In this document: positions 22,701 through 29,175 of the stretch, one piece after another | Layout of the letters: the number at the start of each line of letters is the position of its first letter | How positions within the stretch are numbered: the stretch's first letter is position 1 | IMG/VR virus record: IMGVR_UViG_3300009172_001397 | Coordinates: 1-44,165 of that record | Direction: 5' to 3' (one strand) | Source: a virus | DNA: 44,165 bases | The notes under the pieces: model-generated | Seen by the model: only the letters and a program-made list of their open reading frames with translations | Databases searched by the model: none | What the model was told of the DNA's origin: nothing | Position numbers and translations under genes: made by a program

Positions 22701-25700
22701 TTAGAATTAGAGTATAATAACTTGTTCTTTGCTTGTTTACGATATGTGTTTTCAGAACAGTTATATGTAGATTGGGCATTCAAAACAAGTTTCATTAAAG
22801 CAAAACACAATGTAGGTAAACTAGTACAGAAAACTAACTACCAAAATGATAACTTACCTAGTTTTGAAGAGTATGTTAACGAAGTTAAGCCTTACAAAAC
22901 TAACATACGTGAGTATCTAAGTTCGTATGATGGCTATGATAATACTAGCTCGGTCATAACAGACTACGATTTACCAGCTGTTTACAATGCAAACCTTGGT
23001 AAGATTATACCATCAGACTTTATTGTTGAAAATAATCAACTAACAAGTGTGCTTACAGACGTAACAGCATATCCTGCAAGACATTGGGCAGATAATGTAT
23101 CTTACTTTGTTAGCTCAGTACTTATTAAAGACGGCGGCTCGGGTTATAATGAAACTCCGTTAGTAACATTTGTAGGCGGCGGTGGCTCTGGAGCAACAGC
23201 TAAAGCGTTCCTTGGTAATGGTGTAATTAAGAAGATTGAAATTATAACACCAGGAGAAGGATACTTTTCAGCACCACAAATACAGTTTGAAGGAACACAG
23301 TTAGCCAGCGGCAAAAAGCCTGTAGTATCTGTTATACTAGGAAACGGCAAAGTTAGATCAACAAAAATTGGTCAAAAGTTTGATAGAATTACTACTGATA
23401 TTGCACTTGCAGATATTATAGAATCAGAAACGTTTGTAGCATCAGGTAGCCAGCTTAAATTTAAAACTACGTGGCCGATGCAACTAAGCACAAACACTAT
23501 TAATATAACTATAGACGGCATACAGGCACTAAGTAGCCAATATACATATAGTAATATATCAGATATAACAAAAGGGTACACTAGGAATACAGGACAAATT
23601 GAATTTAGTTTTGCACCATTAAAAGACTCTGTAATAGCAATATCTTATAATAGGTCATTAGACTTATTAAATGCTGCGGAACGTATAGAGTTTTTATATA
23701 ACGCAAAAACAGGACAGTACGGTAAAGACTTTGCACAGTTAATGGACGGAGTTGATTATGGCGGCGTACAAGTTAAAAGTTTCGAATTTGGTGCAGACTT
23801 AGGTTGGGACAACGATCCGTGGTATGCAACTACATGGGATAGTTACGATGATACATACCAAGATGAAGTAATTACATTAGACGGTAGTACAGTTTCAATA
23901 ACACTTTCTAAGCCTTTAGAAAATGAAATACTTTATAATGTATATGTAAATGGTGTAAGAGTTGATGATCCAAACTTTGGCACAGGAGATCCTGTTGCAA
24001 ATCCACATGCCACAACACAAAGTTTAACAGGTGACGGTGAGCAAACAATAGTTTATCTTGATAACGATGGACTTAATTTACCTTTAGGACTAAAAGACGG
24101 TGACACTATTATTATTAGGAAATCAACTAGTGATGGTAGTTTCTTACCCGATACACTTACATTAGACAGTGTTGTTACAGGCGGCAATCTTGCATACGGT
24201 ACAGCAACAGGATTAAACTCAGAAGATATAACTATTGATGGTGACGGATTTGTTACTCCAACTACCTCAAAAGGACCTGAAGAACTTGTTCCTGGACAGT
24301 TACTTGATACACTAGATATTAAAGTATACGACAAAGTAGCAGACGGTGGCAGTGCAATAGCTGTAAGAAATTACATAGCATCGTCTACGCAACTTAATAC
24401 GTTTGATCTAAGTATATTACCACACAACATAGAATCATTAATTGTTAAAGTAGACAATGTGATACTAGGTCCACAAGAAGATTCGTCATTACCGTATACT
24501 GTTGATTATACTGCAAAGACATTGACGCTAACAGACGACTTAACAGTTGGACAGCGTATATCAATTATATCAATGAGCGGTAGCGGTGAGAACATACTTG
24601 ACATTGACAATTTTACTGCAGACGGAAGTACACAAGTATTTGTAACTAACGTATTATGGAGTGAAAACATATCAACATACGTTAGTATAGATGGTAAAAC
24701 AGCAGTTGCAGATATATTTGAAACTGACTCAACGTATGATGGCAGAACTGGGCTTGTAGGACTTAAATTTATTGTACCTCCTGCTGCAGGAGCATTTATA
24801 TACTATGCTGTTTATGCTTCGTCAAGTATAAGTTACAGTGAAGTAACTGTAGATAGATTTGAAGCAGACGGAAGTAGTGTAGCATATACATTATCAACTC
24901 CGCCTTCAAGTTCATTACCATTGAGTCATAATGTAATTGTTAAAGTAGGTAATAAAATATTGTATCCTGGATACAATCAACAGTTTACAATATCGTCAAC
25001 TAGAGAATACACGTTTGATTTACATCAAGTAGCAAGAGCTTCAGTTAGTCCAGAGAATATTGCTGTATACTTAAATGATGTACAACTAAGTTACTTAAAA
25101 GACTTTAACTGGGACTTTAATAACAGTGCTGTGTTGTTGTTCGATAACGTAGGTGCTACTGGCGATACATTAGATGTATTTGTTCTTAATAACGGTGAAT
25201 ACGAATTTGATAGAAATGTTGAATTAACACTAGATGCTACATCAATAACTGGTAACTTCTCTGCAACTGAAGAAGTACGCATTGGCTCAGCAGATAGCAC
25301 ACAACATGAAGCAACAGTAAAAACCTTCACAGGCAATGTGCTTACAGTAATCGGTGATACAACTAGTATACTAGCAACACTATTAGTAGATGCTTCAATA
25401 CAAATTGAAGGACTTTCAAGTGGTGCAACAGCAACTTCTGTAGCATCGTTTAAAGGAGTTGAATCAGGCGACAGACTTGTATTAACAACACTTCCTGCTA
25501 TAGATACTAAGATAGATGTATATAAGTTTAATAAGCATGATATACAAAATATTGAACGTGTAACACAAGACATTGTTTCTAGAAGTACACTAGTAGTTGG
25601 TAGTGATGATTATTACGAGTATAATAAGTTAACACAAGGGTTAGTAGAATTACGTAAACTAGCAGTTGATCCAGCATACCTTTGGGTATCATTGAATGGC

Positions 25701-26522
25701 CAACTGTTAACAGCTAATGTAGATTATACAATAACTGAAAGTTTAAAGTACTTAAAAATTACTAAACCGTTAGCAAAAAATGATAGATTAGATATTGTAC
25801 ATTTTGCAGGTAACAGAGTTAACGAGAAGTTTGGATTTAGAATATTTAAAGATATGCTAAACCGAACACATTACAAACGCTTAAATAACAGTAAGATATT
25901 TGCATTAGATGAAGATTTAAACTTTTATGATAAAGACATTAAACTAGTTAATTCTACAGGAATTAGCCAACCAGATGCAAGCATTAATGTTCCGGGTGTA
26001 GTGTTTATTGACGGTGAAAGAATTGAATATTTCAAAGTTGAAGGACATGTTTTATCACAATTAAGAAGAGGCACACTGGGAACAGGTGTTAAATCTGTTT
26101 ATAAAGCAGGCGAAGAATTAATGGATCAAAGTTCGTATCAAACAGTACCTTATACTGACGAGATAAGAACACTACAGTACGAAGCAGACGGAAGCACAGG
26201 CGCATACACATTAGATTGGACAACATCTAATAAAAATGAGTTTGAAGTCTTTGTAGCAGGCAGAAGGTTACGAAAAGATTCAATCCAACTGTTTGATACT
26301 ACTATTGCACAAGATAGTCCAGAAGCAGATATTACAGTGGACGCAGAATTTACGCTAAGTAGTAATACAGTAACATTGAATACTATTCCAGTAGCAGGAA
26401 CTAAAGTGTTTATAATAAGGAAGATAGGAAAATCATGGCAGAAGTCAGGAGAATCACTAAGAGTTGCAGAAAATCCAATTGCTCAGTTCTTAAGAGATCA
26501 AACAATTGACTTACCCAAATAA
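10758..26522 (+). CDS. Giant 5254-residue virion structural protein, probable baseplate wedge/peripheral protein
   Basis: One uninterrupted 15.8-kb frame, 36% of the window. It follows gp6 by a TAATG overlap, the place of gene 7 in T4. The N-terminus (LLPKYFRTQTNQKFLESTLDQMV, FVGRKESKAYV, YYAWNPNIDLDKVVNFREYYWLPSGP) is a signature I recall from very large structural proteins of marine T4-like phages. Visible modules: DYTI-type fibre repeats near residues 701, 928, 4395, 4563, 4770 and 4977; five Y..G.IV.Y...Y carbohydrate-binding-like motifs near 1435, 1692, 2179, 2236 and 3081; FG-GAP propeller-like repeats with FG at 2094, 2148, 3151, 3201, 3258 and 3334; GSGY/GGGGSGAT repeats near 2499, 3768 and 4125-4170; ADGS modules near 4619, 4701 and 5141. 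No protease or lyase motif was recognised. A role in the baseplate periphery and glycan contact is inference; gp7 equivalence is unproven. Confidence 0.8.
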   Translation: MAYDNNQKEFPLPSDGKNDQKSVALLPKYFRTQTNQKFLESTLDQMVQPGVAEKLNGFVGRKESKAYVADDSYIGEISSDRENYQLEPSLLIKDELGSYTFRKDYIDYVNQIENFGGNAQNQSSVNAQEYYAWNPNIDLDKVVNFREYYWLPSGPQIVSIAGQSRGVQSTYTVELFNNADNLAYIFSPDGQTQLPSLTLYRGQTYTFEINSEGFPFTIKTKKTLDATFNYDDGVSAQTVEKGTITFTVGAGAPELLYYVASNDINNGGLIKIKDIDENTELDVSFEILGKKNYTTVNGLSLSNGMKIEFIGKVTPAKYAKGEWYVEGVGDKIKLVNETDLEVTSSYVTDLSIPFDANSFDRLPFDNASGYTNIKDYIVINRASPERSSWARHNRWFHKDVIEKSAKYNNQEISVDQTARASRPIIEFDPGLKLYQFGSQSKTNVDLVDTFTKDVFSTVEGSIGYTIDGIKLVNGMRVLFTAEEDIRQTGKIFKVSFITFKGKRQIALIEETDSTPSTNETVLVLNGVANKGKMFYYNGSTWNATQEKTKVNQQPLFDLFDESGNSISDATYYPNTTFTGNKVFSYKVGTGTNDKELGFPLTYRSISNVGDIVFDFNLLADDFTYTATAISTTQITNKSDTYSLQKYTDIDSFTYVNGWIKALTDSSQYVLRQYTSIFAQTSFTIDTYDRSAEVTDLAIKVFVNNTLKFENTDYTIDKTTHDAKVVFTTALAENDIVLIKTKSKSLKNGNGLYEIPSNFERNPGNDNIETFTLGEVNDHIGTVVEELNNFTGVYPGNSNLRDLGNLSIYGKKFVQHTGPINLSLYHLTDKDTNIIKALEFNRREYAKFKRTFLHTSKTSGFDGTVKAHVDFILKELSSNRSIDMPFYFSDMAAAGGEKKITYTVFDANNQFYALSQTHNNTELSVKAVTVYINDEQLVYGNDYTFNNEGFCIISKTKAIGDIVEIYEYETTDGSFIPPTPTKLGLYPKFLPQVYNDTSYITPRNVVQGHDGSKIVAFNDYRDDLLLELEKRIYNNIKISYDSTIVDIHSFTGGEDRDTGISKANIDNALINDFASWLASVGDVDYTANTGYVRGNTFTYNYSFMVSPSGKNLPGYWRAVYKQAYDTDRPHTHPWEMQGFYEKPTWWETVYGPAPYTKDNLFLWEDIQNGLIREPSKPVVIKEGYKRSNLINHLPVNENGELKSPLESGYAQGFISNLTASPFVFGDEAPAETAWRRSSEYPFALIRSWCLNQPSKIIGLGFDRSRTIRNNAGQVVYSDTSKRINLKTLKFPNNSQAVDVRVLTAGLVNFIANYLASNVLTNYTEYQSRLANITNQLSFRLGGFTDKTKLNLILDSRTPLNEGNVFIPEENYNIMLSQSTPTDIITYSGVVVERSALGYVVRGYDSTNPVFKYYGHNVIDGDPVLTIGGVSESFAVWNGSKQYLESQLVEYNSQYYRVKESHTSGDNFDGTKFTKLAALPTEGGRSAIFRSSFTTELKSLPYGTLFRTSQDVVDFLIGYQKYLEAIGFNFDGFDADMQAIKNFKLSAKEFLFWTTQGWEEGSLISLSPLADGVQFKRDFTVIGDVFNNFFGYSIFKADGTKLKEDVLTVSRTDDQFTINPKNTADGIYAIKLSAEQTEHIVVLDNETEFKDVIYDRQAGYRQERIRLLGYRTANWKGSLNIPGFLYDSADITLWTPYKDYEIGSIVKNKEFYYSAYKTVTGVQNFNENDWLRLDAKPEAQLLTNINYKVDQFADFYDLDTDNFDVSQQEVAQHLIGYQKRKYLANIINDDVSQYKFYQGYIQDKGTKNALTKLFDALGAADKESLEFFEEWALRLGQYGAADGFDELEIKLNESKFKLSPQPVELTNDLETDNLIYKVPSKDVYLKPNDYANSPFPTKFIPEGETPVRTAGYVRNEDVKFTVINKDDILNIAIDTFNQGDYVWVTFENQSWNVYKHIDSGFTITGLTANGTTATLSLDRRSSFAAGDIIGVTNITGFKGFFKVTDSATNVVTVATTISLDDPIINAKGVLSKFISNRVDSLPNANMYTQTDIDNGELLWVDDMGDTKWGVLKNSASYHENLTIINPLEADSSNPLFGSAITASDDNTVIAIGAPNNEDGKVFLYTSDDSSASLHQELTPPATISSVDSKFGQSITMSPDGEYLVVAAPEASNVKSNFKDGFNASSTYPFASIVSYNNSLWKSRRIVKGQTSNVTFDTFDSAPQVKQYLLNKYAEFSVTPIYNVGDITTYLGDIYIATARSNPGARIAANWAAVGESKNILTGDYPLPNTETDHILVRAAASAYEGSVPGDKAYFDWNTVSHAYEPIDKSEIIDIKFESVPPTYPNTTNVTTGIRLQTNLVHGLVDGDEILVTDVPNDTIATSGFDNSDQTLPLNIVQNSGVTGLEYNRYFVKVASTKEVYLYTTYALDTLVDGTNNVQGAPFQGSAIIGGVFNGNLRKVRSLFDNRMVGFGCELEWVLDNNGSLTSLSIKNDVSDPSNPTPIQGTGYTTPIIVISDTATGNSATATATVTSGRITAVTLVTGGVNYTPSTISVEIKDTDTRVNTQWLTTNVHSIQAKVDEIFYILNPLNVPVIGDSVTTATGNATVVYTKFELGKLVIYANNKNGVFTENGNLQVSSTFNIGAYTRPAHEQIETGDVLGGYWKISLDTVEPGFKINPNARLVDYAPSLIMRDVRLVGDVSLPLPYKSSIQSLLDNPPVQLTTGKVLQKQSHCITNLSYNGNANTAADARIDLLSDKWLLRADKVISDKVVTDRAAGLSPKVGVWLNQIADIDGTLIDETFSGLTSEIINATHTLVDVWDGYVDVLLDNTTDQVQIGDTLIEGTNGRAEIVYYQRDGNDARYYIKVTSGTFTQGSDYGPAGAQSLPAYEIRKVNSSNVTSPVIGTSIRTSIADTATGKLIVFQHSANLPIPTLARATDIASFDSDKLSGFNFEYFTWVEETRNGTQRLSLVPEVANNDWEKVYNIPVLATATASSFTNEGVFYVYKHNATTSNYDIVNGYILPNRVSSRRIGKHLKIIKTGDLYKLMINSKEAAGKIYTILNGTDEDGTVYDWQLSKDIKFRGIYNSSVIYYIDDIVYYNTKFYKALTNIQGEAFTATKWIELNDHIDFVGHIPNTLGIKFAEDSTLESDITEFGAAFDVSDNGKTIAAIVSYGGIKRIALYKYNDKHYELFQILEIPTDSMMFGDTVSVSDDGKLIAVGAPGSKYLSAKQGQVFVYAQQESGYELIQTLVAQNSEPIENFGYQLSFDGNQLAVSSANGNIELDTTYDADGTVFDNGFTNFSRTLIDSGSIYLYERINDALVYGQQLSYRDFDVKDFGKDIIVKNDKVYVGLINDSINGTVGKVVQFEKDGVNTWTLHRTPVDQLDLKKFKGSFLYNTSTNEYLTSLDLIDPIQGKVSGIAEQELSYKTYYDPATYTIATDTSVTIDQYSSWGIKNVGKLWWNLNTAKFINPYQGNAIYSANSWNTLAPGASVDIYEWVETTLTPAQWDTQADTPTGIRKGVSGTSKYGQTAYCTRQDYDKISGTFTTKYYFWVKDKKVTPAVENRSKSSFDVAQIILDPVAQNLKFANVLSNNSFVVRNSDKLLENDDVAVNFRYWTIDDQTINIHSEYQIISEGLYTSKPKATLELKWFDSLIGQDAYGRAVPDPELSAKQKYGVLNRPRQSWFVNRQEAVDQAFTRINKVIKDVLIDDNYNITSLLEKDIAPSAISTLWDKKVDTEAELSTIGTAKAQVATLTPVVVNGVVTSVNIINKGYSYSDPSYSTTAGGTRRGPKIVINGTGEGLELESTINALGQLTSVTVINGGKYYADTLTLTVRPLSVLVVTDSTLAGDWAIYGWNSTTQVFTITSQQKYDVSDYWNYVDWYDTGYSQLTSIDYLVQETYELNTIGDKIGDITKVVNVGTGGWLLLEKTLNADVPDYTVNYKTVGRENGTLQFVDTINSDSTNKQALRKILIALRDNIFIDNLELEYNNLFFACLRYVFSEQLYVDWAFKTSFIKAKHNVGKLVQKTNYQNDNLPSFEEYVNEVKPYKTNIREYLSSYDGYDNTSSVITDYDLPAVYNANLGKIIPSDFIVENNQLTSVLTDVTAYPARHWADNVSYFVSSVLIKDGGSGYNETPLVTFVGGGGSGATAKAFLGNGVIKKIEIITPGEGYFSAPQIQFEGTQLASGKKPVVSVILGNGKVRSTKIGQKFDRITTDIALADIIESETFVASGSQLKFKTTWPMQLSTNTINITIDGIQALSSQYTYSNISDITKGYTRNTGQIEFSFAPLKDSVIAISYNRSLDLLNAAERIEFLYNAKTGQYGKDFAQLMDGVDYGGVQVKSFEFGADLGWDNDPWYATTWDSYDDTYQDEVITLDGSTVSITLSKPLENEILYNVYVNGVRVDDPNFGTGDPVANPHATTQSLTGDGEQTIVYLDNDGLNLPLGLKDGDTIIIRKSTSDGSFLPDTLTLDSVVTGGNLAYGTATGLNSEDITIDGDGFVTPTTSKGPEELVPGQLLDTLDIKVYDKVADGGSAIAVRNYIASSTQLNTFDLSILPHNIESLIVKVDNVILGPQEDSSLPYTVDYTAKTLTLTDDLTVGQRISIISMSGSGENILDIDNFTADGSTQVFVTNVLWSENISTYVSIDGKTAVADIFETDSTYDGRTGLVGLKFIVPPAAGAFIYYAVYASSSISYSEVTVDRFEADGSSVAYTLSTPPSSSLPLSHNVIVKVGNKILYPGYNQQFTISSTREYTFDLHQVARASVSPENIAVYLNDVQLSYLKDFNWDFNNSAVLLFDNVGATGDTLDVFVLNNGEYEFDRNVELTLDATSITGNFSATEEVRIGSADSTQHEATVKTFTGNVLTVIGDTTSILATLLVDASIQIEGLSSGATATSVASFKGVESGDRLVLTTLPAIDTKIDVYKFNKHDIQNIERVTQDIVSRSTLVVGSDDYYEYNKLTQGLVELRKLAVDPAYLWVSLNGQLLTANVDYTITESLKYLKITKPLAKNDRLDIVHFAGNRVNEKFGFRIFKDMLNRTHYKRLNNSKIFALDEDLNFYDKDIKLVNSTGISQPDASINVPGVVFIDGERIEYFKVEGHVLSQLRRGTLGTGVKSVYKAGEELMDQSSYQTVPYTDEIRTLQYEADGSTGAYTLDWTTSNKNEFEVFVAGRRLRKDSIQLFDTTIAQDSPEADITVDAEFTLSSNTVTLNTIPVAGTKVFIIRKIGKSWQKSGESLRVAENPIAQFLRDQTIDLPK
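17031..17240 (+). repeat. FG-GAP-like repeats, first pair (inside the giant ORF)
   Basis: Two consecutive protein repeats encoded here share FG-x-[AS]-IT-x-[SD]-x(3)-[TE]-x(1-2)-[IV]-x-[IV][AG]-A-P: residues 2094-2112 (FGSAITASDDNTVIAIGAP) and 2148-2166 (FGQSITMSPDGEYLVVAAP). They resemble blades of integrin/FG-GAP-type beta-propellers. The remaining blades appear about 1000 residues later in the same protein. Confidence 0.6.
20208..20860 (+). repeat. FG-GAP-like repeats, second group of four (inside the giant ORF)
   Basis: Four protein repeats start with FG at residues 3151, 3201, 3258 and 3334. Examples are FGAAFDVSDNGKTIAAIVS, FGDTVSVSDDGKLIAVGAPG and FGYQLSFDGNQLAVSSANG, each followed by a strand ending in an aromatic-rich segment such as IALYKYNDKHYELFQ or QVFVYAQQESGYELIQ. 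They match the first pair at 2094 and 2148 in pattern, suggesting one propeller of six or seven blades interrupted by a large insertion. Confidence 0.6.
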
Positions 26523-26525
26523 ATA
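26518..26525 (+). promoter_or_regulatory. T4-type late promoter before the 204-aa structural gene
   Basis: AATAAATA followed by CAGTATAGG overlaps the stop codon of the giant gene (26520-26522) and lies 18 bp before the ATG at 26543. It matches 7 of 8 bases of the T4 late consensus. Confidence 0.78.
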
Positions 26526-26542
26526 CAGTATAGGTGGATATT

Positions 26543-27157
26543 ATGACAGACAAATTTAAAGATATGAATGGTGTACTTTTACAAGGACACATTAAAATTA
26601 CAGACCCAGGAACTGGTGAAGTTCTTATAGATAAACGGAACGCTATCCACTACGAGAACATGAGTATTGCACTTGCTGAAAGTTTAGCTTCTGCAGGACA
26701 AGGACCAATATATAAAATGGCATTTGGAAATGGCGGAACGTCAGTTGATCCAACTGGTATTATTACATACTTAACTCCTAACTCAACAGGATCAAATGCA
26801 AGTTTATATAACCAAACATTTGAAAAAATAGTTGCTGTTGATCCAAACAATACTGACCCTGTAAGAAATAAAATTGAAACAAGACACGTTAGCGGAACAA
26901 ACTATACAGACATACTTGTAAGTTGTTTATTAGACTACGGTGAGCCAAGTGGACAAGATGCTTTTGATACAGCATCCGATACAGAAAGTTTATATGTCTT
27001 TGATGAACTAGGACTAGTAAGTTCTGCAGCAGGAACAGGAATAGGAAAACTACTAACACATGTTATTTTCCACCCAGTGCAAAAGAGTTTAAACAGACTT
27101 ATACAGATTGATTATACAGTAAGGGTCCAAAGTTTAACCGGATTTAATGAGGCGTAA
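26543..27157 (+). CDS. Conserved phage structural protein, 204 aa, function unknown
   Basis: I do not know a function. The ATG at 26543 is preferred over an in-frame GTG at 26534, because the GTG lies inside the ribosome binding sequence TAGGTGG, 6 nt before the ATG. The protein is soluble and mixed alpha/beta with no membrane segment. Distinctive stretches are KITDPGTGEVLIDKRNAIHYENMS near the N-terminus, MAFGNGGTSVDPTG, LVSCLLDYGEPSGQDAF and HPVQKSLNRLIQIDYTVRVQS near the C-terminus. I recall closely similar proteins in marine T4-like phages next to baseplate and fibre genes, so a virion role is likely. It has its own late promoter and ends 2 bases before the next start. Confidence 0.8.
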   Translation: MTDKFKDMNGVLLQGHIKITDPGTGEVLIDKRNAIHYENMSIALAESLASAGQGPIYKMAFGNGGTSVDPTGIITYLTPNSTGSNASLYNQTFEKIVAVDPNNTDPVRNKIETRHVSGTNYTDILVSCLLDYGEPSGQDAFDTASDTESLYVFDELGLVSSAAGTGIGKLLTHVIFHPVQKSLNRLIQIDYTVRVQSLTGFNEA

Positions 27158-27159
27158 AG

Positions 27160-29175
27160 ATGGCATATAATATTAGATATTCAGATCAAGTTAACAAAGG
27201 TGTAATTGTTATTGAGGATAATACACTTAATGCAGAAACTAGTCTAAGTTTACCCGGTCGTAACACAACAGCATATGGGCAAGCAATATCAGAGAATTTC
27301 TTACACTTGTTAGAAAACTTTGCCCATACAATATCACCAACTAACCCAACAGAGGGCCAGTTATGGTATGATACTACTCCAGGAGTTGATCAGCTTAAAC
27401 TATATGACGGTACTACATGGGTTGCAGCTGGTGGACTTAAAAAAGCAAACTTAGCACCTGAAGCGGCTAACTCAGTAGTTGGCGACCTTTGGGTAGATAC
27501 TGACAACCAACAGTTATATTTGTTTGCAGGTTCTAACTGGTTACTAGTAGGTCCTGAATTTGCAGAAGGATTAGCTACAGGTACAAAACCTGTAAAAGTT
27601 ACTTCTACAACTGATGCTATATTTGATATATTACAAACTGAAATTGGCGGCAAAGTTGTTGCCATTATAGCAAAAGATCAATTTATTCCTAAAACCGATA
27701 TTGAAGGGTTTGATATTATTAAACCAGGATACAACTTATCATCTACTGACATAGTAGGCGACGGTGTTCCAAGGTATCTCGGAACTGCAGAAAAAGCAGA
27801 AAACTTAGTTATTGGCGGCGCATCAGTTGCAGCAACAGACTTTATGAGAAAGAGTGCAATTAACATTGCAGAGCAAGAACTTAACATTAAAACTGATGCT
27901 GGATTAAGTGTTGGACTTAGTAACTCATTAAAAATGAGAATCATAGGACAATCTGGTGTTATTAGTCATGACATTAGTGGAGCAAGCATTGACTTTAAAA
28001 CAAACAATGCAGGCGTATCAGTAACTCCATTAAGAATTAACAGCAATACTAATGTTGGTATAAACAATTTAAACCCTGAAAAATCATTAGATGTTACTGG
28101 CGACATACAAACAGACAGCAATGTCATTGTAAACGGATTAACTGATAGTTCATCAGTTAGCACCGGTGCATTAATTGTAGCAGGTGGTGCTGCTGTAGCA
28201 AAGAACTTAACAGTAGGTTCAGGTATTAGTGTACTAGGTAGTTCAGCGTTTAATAATATTCTTCCACAAGATAATAATTTAAGAACTATTGGTAGTACAT
28301 CGAATAAATGGAAAGCAATGTATGCTACTGAGTTTATAGGTTCATTAAACGGAAACGTACAAGGTAGTGTTAGTGGTAGAGCAGGTAGTGCAGATAAACT
28401 ATCATCACCAAGTGTATTTAGAATGACTGGAGACGTTGAAAGTTTACTTGACATCGACTTTGACGGTCAACAAGGTACAGTTACTTTCCAAACACAAGTT
28501 ACAAATGAATTTATATCTAACAAAATAATTAAAGATAATTCACAAACAGACGACGAATTTTTAGTTAACAGAGTTAGCGGTGAAATTGGTATTTACAAAG
28601 TAAGACGTTCTACAATATTCGATCAAATAGCTGGCTTAACTCCAGTTGGAACTATTGCACCTTATGCAGGAGCAACAGCACCCGATGGATGGTTACTATG
28701 TCATGGACAAAACGAACTACAATCAGCATACCAAAAATTGTATAATGTTATAGGTGCTACATATAATAACAGTGCAACTACAGGATACTTTTCAATACCT
28801 GATATGAGAGGCAGAATGCCTCTAGGTGCTGACAACATGGGCGGCACAGCTGCTAACATTGTAACTGCAGCAGATACATTAGGTGCAAAAAGTGGTACTG
28901 GGTCGTTTACACTTACAGTTGATAATTTACCAGATCACAAACACGAACTTAAAGATGACGGCGCTACGCCGCAACAGTACTATGTTATTAATCCGGACTC
29001 AACTACAACAGGCGATGCCGATGCTATTATTGATACGGATTTAGTAGGAACAGCAAACGGACTGAAATATCCAAGAACAGGCGGCATGGAAACAGGCGGC
29101 ACAGGAGATTCTGTAAGTTTAATGAACCCATACTTAACAGTTAACTATATTATATACACAGGAGTTGGGGGCTAA
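27160..29175 (+). CDS. Tail fibre-like protein with C-terminal phage collar domain
   Basis: A 671-residue fibre or baseplate-attached protein. Residues 1-130 share a module with the next two genes: LSLPGRNTTAYGQAISENFLHLLENF, then two copies of a G(Q/D)LW-x-D...LYLF-x-GS-x-W-x-LVGP motif. The middle (about 285-430) has adhesin-like repeats (LDVTGDIQTDSNVIVNG, TGALIVAGGAAVAKNLTVG, LRTIGSTSNKWKAMYATEF). The C-terminal domain from residue about 495 is a tail collar domain as in short tail fibre gp12: PVGTIAPYAGATAPDGWLLCHG, then YFSIPDMRGRMPLGADNMGG at about 545. Receptor binding is the likely role. The gene lies in an operon with its paralogues and overlaps the next start (TAATG). Confidence 0.85.
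   Translation: MAYNIRYSDQVNKGVIVIEDNTLNAETSLSLPGRNTTAYGQAISENFLHLLENFAHTISPTNPTEGQLWYDTTPGVDQLKLYDGTTWVAAGGLKKANLAPEAANSVVGDLWVDTDNQQLYLFAGSNWLLVGPEFAEGLATGTKPVKVTSTTDAIFDILQTEIGGKVVAIIAKDQFIPKTDIEGFDIIKPGYNLSSTDIVGDGVPRYLGTAEKAENLVIGGASVAATDFMRKSAINIAEQELNIKTDAGLSVGLSNSLKMRIIGQSGVISHDISGASIDFKTNNAGVSVTPLRINSNTNVGINNLNPEKSLDVTGDIQTDSNVIVNGLTDSSSVSTGALIVAGGAAVAKNLTVGSGISVLGSSAFNNILPQDNNLRTIGSTSNKWKAMYATEFIGSLNGNVQGSVSGRAGSADKLSSPSVFRMTGDVESLLDIDFDGQQGTVTFQTQVTNEFISNKIIKDNSQTDDEFLVNRVSGEIGIYKVRRSTIFDQIAGLTPVGTIAPYAGATAPDGWLLCHGQNELQSAYQKLYNVIGATYNNSATTGYFSIPDMRGRMPLGADNMGGTAANIVTAADTLGAKSGTGSFTLTVDNLPDHKHELKDDGATPQQYYVINPDSTTTGDADAIIDTDLVGTANGLKYPRTGGMETGGTGDSVSLMNPYLTVNYIIYTGVGG

Noticed and set aside
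26534-26542. GTG start for the 204-aa structural protein
   Set aside because: The GTG is part of the TAGGTGG ribosome site correctly spaced for the ATG at 26543.
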